A stretch of DNA of 9,971 nt from Spirochaetaceae bacterium (GTDB lineage: Bacteria; Spirochaetota; Spirochaetia; PWKH01). Of the stretch, positions 6,042 to 9,971 are shown in pieces (position 1 is the first letter of the stretch; the number at the start of each line of letters is the position of its first letter). Location: the NCBI GenBank assembly GCA_003557605.1, contig PWNW01000033.1, forward strand, positions 1 through 9,971, read 5' to 3'. A model generated the notes under the pieces. That model made no database searches. It was given only the letters and a program-made list of their open reading frames with translations, and was not told the origin of the DNA. The position numbers and the translations under genes were made by a program.

Positions 6042-9000
6042 ATGATAACCGGAAGAAGGGTGTTTATACAATCTGTTATTGCTCTCTGCATCACCGCATC
6101 AGCACTGCTGTTTATGTTTCCCCTGAGGACCGCCTTACGTTCCGTAGTGGAGACCAGGATAGCAGATGTCTACATGCAGGCAGAGGAGATGATCTCCGGA
6201 TATATTGAGTATGAGTCAATGTCTCCCCGACTGTTCAACAGAATAGAGATCAGGGGAGTTGTTCTATCTTCAGCACCAGGATTTGTCTCCGCTGATGCAC
6301 TCACCATCAGGTATCCTCTTGCTGAGATGCTGTCAGGGGCCCTTAAGCTTTCATCCATGACCCTTGATATCAGTAATCTTCGGGCTGATTTTGACCTTGA
6401 TAAGGAATTTCCCCTTATAGAACCGATGTTTGATTTTTCCCGAATTAACGTCCATGTTGATACTGCAGACATAGTGATCAGTTCCGGGCCCCACCGGGTC
6501 CGAAATATTCTGTATCGAGGTGAATTTTATATCCTTCCCGAAGATCCTGAGGTTACCTTCAGCTTCGAATCATCCCGCCACGTGCTGTCGGGTGAATACA
6601 GCGGAACTTTTTCTAATTCAAGACGCTTTGCTGCATCCTACCGTGACCAGAGCGTATCAATGCAGTTTCCTTCTTTTTCTGCAGATATTGATGGATACGC
6701 TGCGGTTAAGGACATTCCAATTCTTGCCTCTGCTGATTCAAGCAGCGTATCTGCTTCCATTGATACCGATAGTATTTCTGTTCTTTTCAAGTATTCCTTG
6801 ACAGAACAGCTGATTGAAGTCTCAGCATCTTCTGATCAGCTGAACATAGAAGATCTGGTGCAGGTCCATCTTGAATCCGATCTCACAGATGTGATCAAGA
6901 GCATTCGTGAGATGAGCTTCAGTGCCAGCGCTGCTTTGAGCATGCAGGACCATCTGGAACTGCTCTCTTATTCAGCAGAATTCAGGCTTCCTGAATTTAC
7001 CTATGAGGATGTTTCCCTTACATATCTGCAGGGAAAGCTCACCGGAGATTCCGATATCCTTCGTTTTGATACTGTTCAGGGAAGGATTCAGGATATACCA
7101 GTGCGGTTTAGGGGGATGTTTCATCTGAAGGACCTTACCCCTGAGGGGACCTTGAATGTCAGGCTTCCCGAGAATATTTCAGACACCCCAATAACCGTAC
7201 TGCTGTCCGCTTCTGGTCCAATGCAGGTTTCTGCTGAATTTGCCCATGATAATTTTCACATTGCAGGAACTATTGATTATAGCGACTTCGAGTCCCTGGA
7301 AATCCATCCTGCTGTTACCTTTCTTAACAGGACCTATCAGGTGCCGTTTTTGATTGAACCGGCAAATCGGTTTGCATCCTCCCTTCCCGGGTCTGACGTC
7401 TCTTTCACCCTTGACATAAATTCAAAGGCCCTTCAGGTAATTGCTCATTTCAACAGGCTCATGGTTCCTGCTGATCTTGAAGGTCATTCTTCAGTTCCTG
7501 TGAGTGCAAGGATTGTCGGATCAATTGCTTCTGCTGAAGATTACCGTTTACTCATACAGTCCCTTGCGGTACATGAACTGCCTTTTGCTGAAAACACTTC
7601 AGTGTCCCTGAAGGCTTCAGTCACTCCGGGCTTTGCATCTGTTTCAGAGATTATCTATCGGGACAGTACGGATCAAATTGCAGGTTCCGGCTCATTTTCC
7701 TATTCATTGGAACAGCGATCCCTGCTAGGCGGTGATATTTCATTTCGTGAAGGAGATGAACTCTACAAGCTTACCCTTCGAAATTACGACGGGTTTTATC
7801 ATGGAACAGCAGAGGTGTCCAACGGCAGTATCAGGCGGTTTCCTTTTTTCTCTGAAGCAGGAACCGTAGACGGCACTTTAACCGTCTACGGTGTGCTTGG
7901 AACCCTTTCTGCGGATGTAAATCTTTCTGTATCTGATCTCGAATACCGGGAGACTGTTTATCAGGCAGAACTGTCAGCATCCCTAGATCCCCAGGGAATT
8001 ACTGTTGCTGACAGCAGTTTGATCTATGAAAACATCATGCTGCAGCACATCAGAGGCAGGTATGATTTTCAATCAGGACTTTTTGAACTATCTGCAGATC
8101 TGGAGTTTGATACAGGAGATGATGTGATTGTCTCAACTTTGGCATCTGCCGGCGCCATGCTTCCAACAGTCGAAAGCTACCTGGATCTTACCCGGTTTCA
8201 GACGTTCCTGGAGGAAACTGTTATAGATCTGCGCTTATCTCAGGTTATGCTTGGCGAGACCATGCTTTCTGAACTGATGAACTTTGAACTCCAGCTTTCC
8301 GGAGAAAACATCATGCTCAGAGGCGGAGATGAAGAAGAACTCTTTTTCCTTTCCATTGACTCCCAGAGGCGTGAGTTCACCATCAGTCTTCATGAAGGTC
8401 TTCCTCTGCAGCTTGATGCTGAAGGTACCTGGGAAGGAAGGGGAATGTTCACCTTCCATGCGGAAAATGTGGTATTTGATATTTCCTTTCTTAATATTCT
8501 CCAGATACCAGTCATTGATTTCACCTACGGAACTGCAAGGGGCTATTTAACAGTTACCGGAAATATCCAGGACCCTGATTTCTACGGAGAGCTGATGGTT
8601 GATGAAGCAGTAATAGGGTTAGACTTCATTCCTGAACCGTTGAAGACCTTTAATGTGATGATGTCAGTTCACGGCAAGGAGATGAATTTTTCCCAGTTCA
8701 ATACCCTTGTAGGAAATATACCAGTGCGTACGAAGCTTGACTTTTACATCGAAAAATGGGTGCCCCAGTATTTCTTCATGGACTTTTCGGTGCCTCAGAA
8801 TAAACAGATCCCTTCATCTTATACCTTTACTGAGCCTCAAATCTTTTATGACGGAAAAGTGTCCGGCAACCTTTCTCTTGAGATTCAGGGATTTCATACC
8901 CATGTAACTGGAGACCTGGTCCTTGATGATGCGGTTGTCAGCATGGTTACCGTTGAGCATATTCCCTTGGGAGAGGAGATACTTACCACCGGTGACCTGC

Positions 9001-9902
9001 GTATCACCACCGGAAGATCAGTACAGTTTATTCTTCCTACCAGAGACTTGCCGGTGATGACTGCAAACATTGATGCCAACCAAAGCGTGAGAATTGTATT
9101 TCATTCACAGCGGCAGACCTTTTCCGTCACAGGGAACCTTGGTATAAAAAGCGGGGAGATCTATTATATCAGAAGAAACTTTTATATTACGGGAGGCAAC
9201 ATCCGTCTGGCAGAAACTGAACAGCAGATGGACCCTATGGTTAGTGTTCGTGCAAAGATTCGGGAATATGATCAGCAGGCTAATCGGATCGACATTTTTC
9301 TGGTGGCAGACAACCAGAGAATCAGCAATCTTACTCCCAGATTTGAGTCGAACCCTTCACTTCCCCTTAATGAAATTGCAAGAATCCTTGGCGACAGCAT
9401 CCTGATATCTGAGCAGGAAGGTGCACGCGGAGGTGTGTCTCCTGCCTTTGCGTTTGTATCCCTCGCCACTGATATCATCAACCAGTTTGGTCTTATTGAT
9501 CAGCTGACATTTATCAACGATTTTGACACCCGTATCCGTAACGCTCTTGGTCTCGATGTGTTTTCCATACGAACGCAGCTGATTCATAATGTCATGCTGG
9601 CAAACCTTACAGATTACCAGGTGAATGTGAATCCAATTGCAGCAGTACTGGAAAACACCACCATGTTTATTGGAAAATATTTAGGTGATTCCATGTTTTT
9701 TCAAACAATGCTAGTATTGTCTGAAAACGATCCCGGTGAACCCGGATTGTTTGTTCTGCAGGAATTAAAAATGGATATGGAATTGAGTTTTGAGTGGCAG
9801 ACGCCGCTGTATGAACTGGTCATTTCAACTCAGCCCAGGTTCGGCATACCTGGTTTGTTTTCTGATTTTTCCGTAGGGTTATCCTGGAATTATTCGTTTT
9901 AA
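6042..9902 (+). CDS. tamB: TamB-like translocation/assembly module protein (DUF490)
   Basis: 1286 aa (E. coli TamB about 1259). TamB belongs to the AsmA-like group of long, groove-shaped periplasmic proteins linked to outer-membrane protein assembly and phospholipid transport between the membranes. Residues 1-6 are a basic start (MITGRR), 7-28 are one hydrophobic signal anchor, and the rest is a long run of alternating polar/hydrophobic beta strands, as expected for the beta-taco fold. The C-terminal TamB domain (about residue 1030 to the end) has LGIKSGEIYYIRRNFYITGG, then NIRLAETEQQMDPMVSVRAK, RISNLTPRFESNPSLPLNEI and ARILGD. The protein ends VGLSWNYSF, with alternating aromatics and a final Phe like an outer-membrane beta strand. 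The only cysteine is C16 in the anchor. There is no TamA; a probable bamA follows 11 bases downstream, as in Borrelia and Treponema from memory, so direct work with BamA is inferred. ATG 6042 keeps the basic residues before the anchor; GTG 6060 would remove them. No Shine-Dalgarno is visible. Strongest as a family call; substrate unknown. Confidence 0.88.
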   Translation: MITGRRVFIQSVIALCITASALLFMFPLRTALRSVVETRIADVYMQAEEMISGYIEYESMSPRLFNRIEIRGVVLSSAPGFVSADALTIRYPLAEMLSGALKLSSMTLDISNLRADFDLDKEFPLIEPMFDFSRINVHVDTADIVISSGPHRVRNILYRGEFYILPEDPEVTFSFESSRHVLSGEYSGTFSNSRRFAASYRDQSVSMQFPSFSADIDGYAAVKDIPILASADSSSVSASIDTDSISVLFKYSLTEQLIEVSASSDQLNIEDLVQVHLESDLTDVIKSIREMSFSASAALSMQDHLELLSYSAEFRLPEFTYEDVSLTYLQGKLTGDSDILRFDTVQGRIQDIPVRFRGMFHLKDLTPEGTLNVRLPENISDTPITVLLSASGPMQVSAEFAHDNFHIAGTIDYSDFESLEIHPAVTFLNRTYQVPFLIEPANRFASSLPGSDVSFTLDINSKALQVIAHFNRLMVPADLEGHSSVPVSARIVGSIASAEDYRLLIQSLAVHELPFAENTSVSLKASVTPGFASVSEIIYRDSTDQIAGSGSFSYSLEQRSLLGGDISFREGDELYKLTLRNYDGFYHGTAEVSNGSIRRFPFFSEAGTVDGTLTVYGVLGTLSADVNLSVSDLEYRETVYQAELSASLDPQGITVADSSLIYENIMLQHIRGRYDFQSGLFELSADLEFDTGDDVIVSTLASAGAMLPTVESYLDLTRFQTFLEETVIDLRLSQVMLGETMLSELMNFELQLSGENIMLRGGDEEELFFLSIDSQRREFTISLHEGLPLQLDAEGTWEGRGMFTFHAENVVFDISFLNILQIPVIDFTYGTARGYLTVTGNIQDPDFYGELMVDEAVIGLDFIPEPLKTFNVMMSVHGKEMNFSQFNTLVGNIPVRTKLDFYIEKWVPQYFFMDFSVPQNKQIPSSYTFTEPQIFYDGKVSGNLSLEIQGFHTHVTGDLVLDDAVVSMVTVEHIPLGEEILTTGDLRITTGRSVQFILPTRDLPVMTANIDANQSVRIVFHSQRQTFSVTGNLGIKSGEIYYIRRNFYITGGNIRLAETEQQMDPMVSVRAKIREYDQQANRIDIFLVADNQRISNLTPRFESNPSLPLNEIARILGDSILISEQEGARGGVSPAFAFVSLATDIINQFGLIDQLTFINDFDTRIRNALGLDVFSIRTQLIHNVMLANLTDYQVNVNPIAAVLENTTMFIGKYLGDSMFFQTMLVLSENDPGEPGLFVLQELKMDMELSFEWQTPLYELVISTQPRFGIPGLFSDFSVGLSWNYSF
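7863..7892. repeat. Perfect 11-bp inverted repeat inside tamB
   Basis: ACCGTAGACGG (7863-7873) and its exact reverse complement CCGTCTACGGT (7882-7892) are separated by the 8-base loop CACTTTAA. The codons encode the segment TVDGTLTVYG. As RNA this would be a stable GC-containing hairpin. No T-run follows, so it is not an ordinary terminator. Confidence 0.85.
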
Positions 9903-9913
9903 AGGGTTTTTTT

Positions 9914-9971
9914 ATGAAGAAATGTTCACTACTGATTCTCACATTTTGTATGTTCGTGTTCGCTGCGCTTC
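9914..9971 (+). CDS. Exported protein, N-terminal fragment (probable BamA)
   Basis: Only the first 19 codons are in the window: MKKCSLLILTFCMFVFAAL, a lysine-rich n-region followed by a hydrophobic core, i.e. the start of a signal peptide. AAAGGG (9901-9906), overlapping the tamB stop, serves as Shine-Dalgarno; it is separated from the ATG by seven T residues. The gene starts 11 bases after tamB and must be co-transcribed with it. By position, the expected product is the Omp85 protein BamA, the core of the outer-membrane beta-barrel assembly machine, because tamB-like genes sit directly before bamA in spirochaetes I remember. The visible sequence itself shows only export, so no gene symbol is given. 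Confidence 0.7.
   Translation, partial: MKKCSLLILTFCMFVFAAL

Noticed and set aside
1..9971. Mobile element, CRISPR array, tRNA/rRNA gene or defence system
   Set aside because: Read for repeats, transposase or integrase motifs and RNA genes; all sizeable frames are explained by conserved housekeeping genes.

Overview
The window is a compact stretch of chromosome, almost entirely coding, that most resembles a free-living member of the Spirochaetes. The evidence is the family make-up and order rather than any marker gene: a TamB-like gene with no TamA in view, followed directly by an exported protein where spirochaetes keep bamA; a thymidylate kinase next to tamB; and a ruvA-ruvB-queA block. 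From memory, Borrelia has ruvA-ruvB-queA together and, elsewhere, tmk-tamB-bamA together, so this window would join two blocks that are separate there. I could not check this. Genus and species cannot be fixed from the sequence.

Layout, left to right. (1) 1-302, the 3' end of a type I signal peptidase gene (lepB), followed after 3 bases by a divergent HemW-like radical SAM gene (306-1475). (2) A short gap at 1476-1527. A candidate terminator in the last hemW codons overlaps a good sigma70-like promoter there. (3) A tightly coupled plus-strand operon yebC-ruvC-ruvA-ruvB-queA (1528-5386). yebC/ruvC and ruvC/ruvA share TAATG stop-start overlaps, ruvA/ruvB are 11 bases apart, and queA starts inside ruvB. 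It supplies the whole Holliday-junction branch migration and resolution machine, a YebC/TACO1 translation factor, and the QueA step of queuosine synthesis. (4) A minus-strand thymidylate kinase (tmk), tail-to-tail with queA and overlapping it by 28 bases, with threonine in place of the P-loop lysine. (5) A very short divergent region (about 6013-6041) with overlapping, oppositely directed -10 elements. (6) A 3.86-kb tamB-like gene (6042-9902) for an inner-membrane-anchored, beta-rich periplasmic protein. (7) The first 19 codons of a signal-peptide-bearing gene at 9914, probably bamA.

The genes fall into three jobs: DNA repair and translation or tRNA modification (yebC-ruvCAB-queA), dTTP synthesis (tmk), and envelope biogenesis (lepB at the left; tamB and probable bamA at the right). 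I see no tRNA, rRNA, CRISPR array, insertion sequence, integrase or prophage gene, and no gene-free stretch over 300 bases. I do not see a new multi-gene system. The points worth a second look are local: the tmk P-loop, the altered hemW motifs, the overlapping regulatory signals at 1446-1496 and 6007-6042, and a perfect 11-bp hairpin inside tamB.
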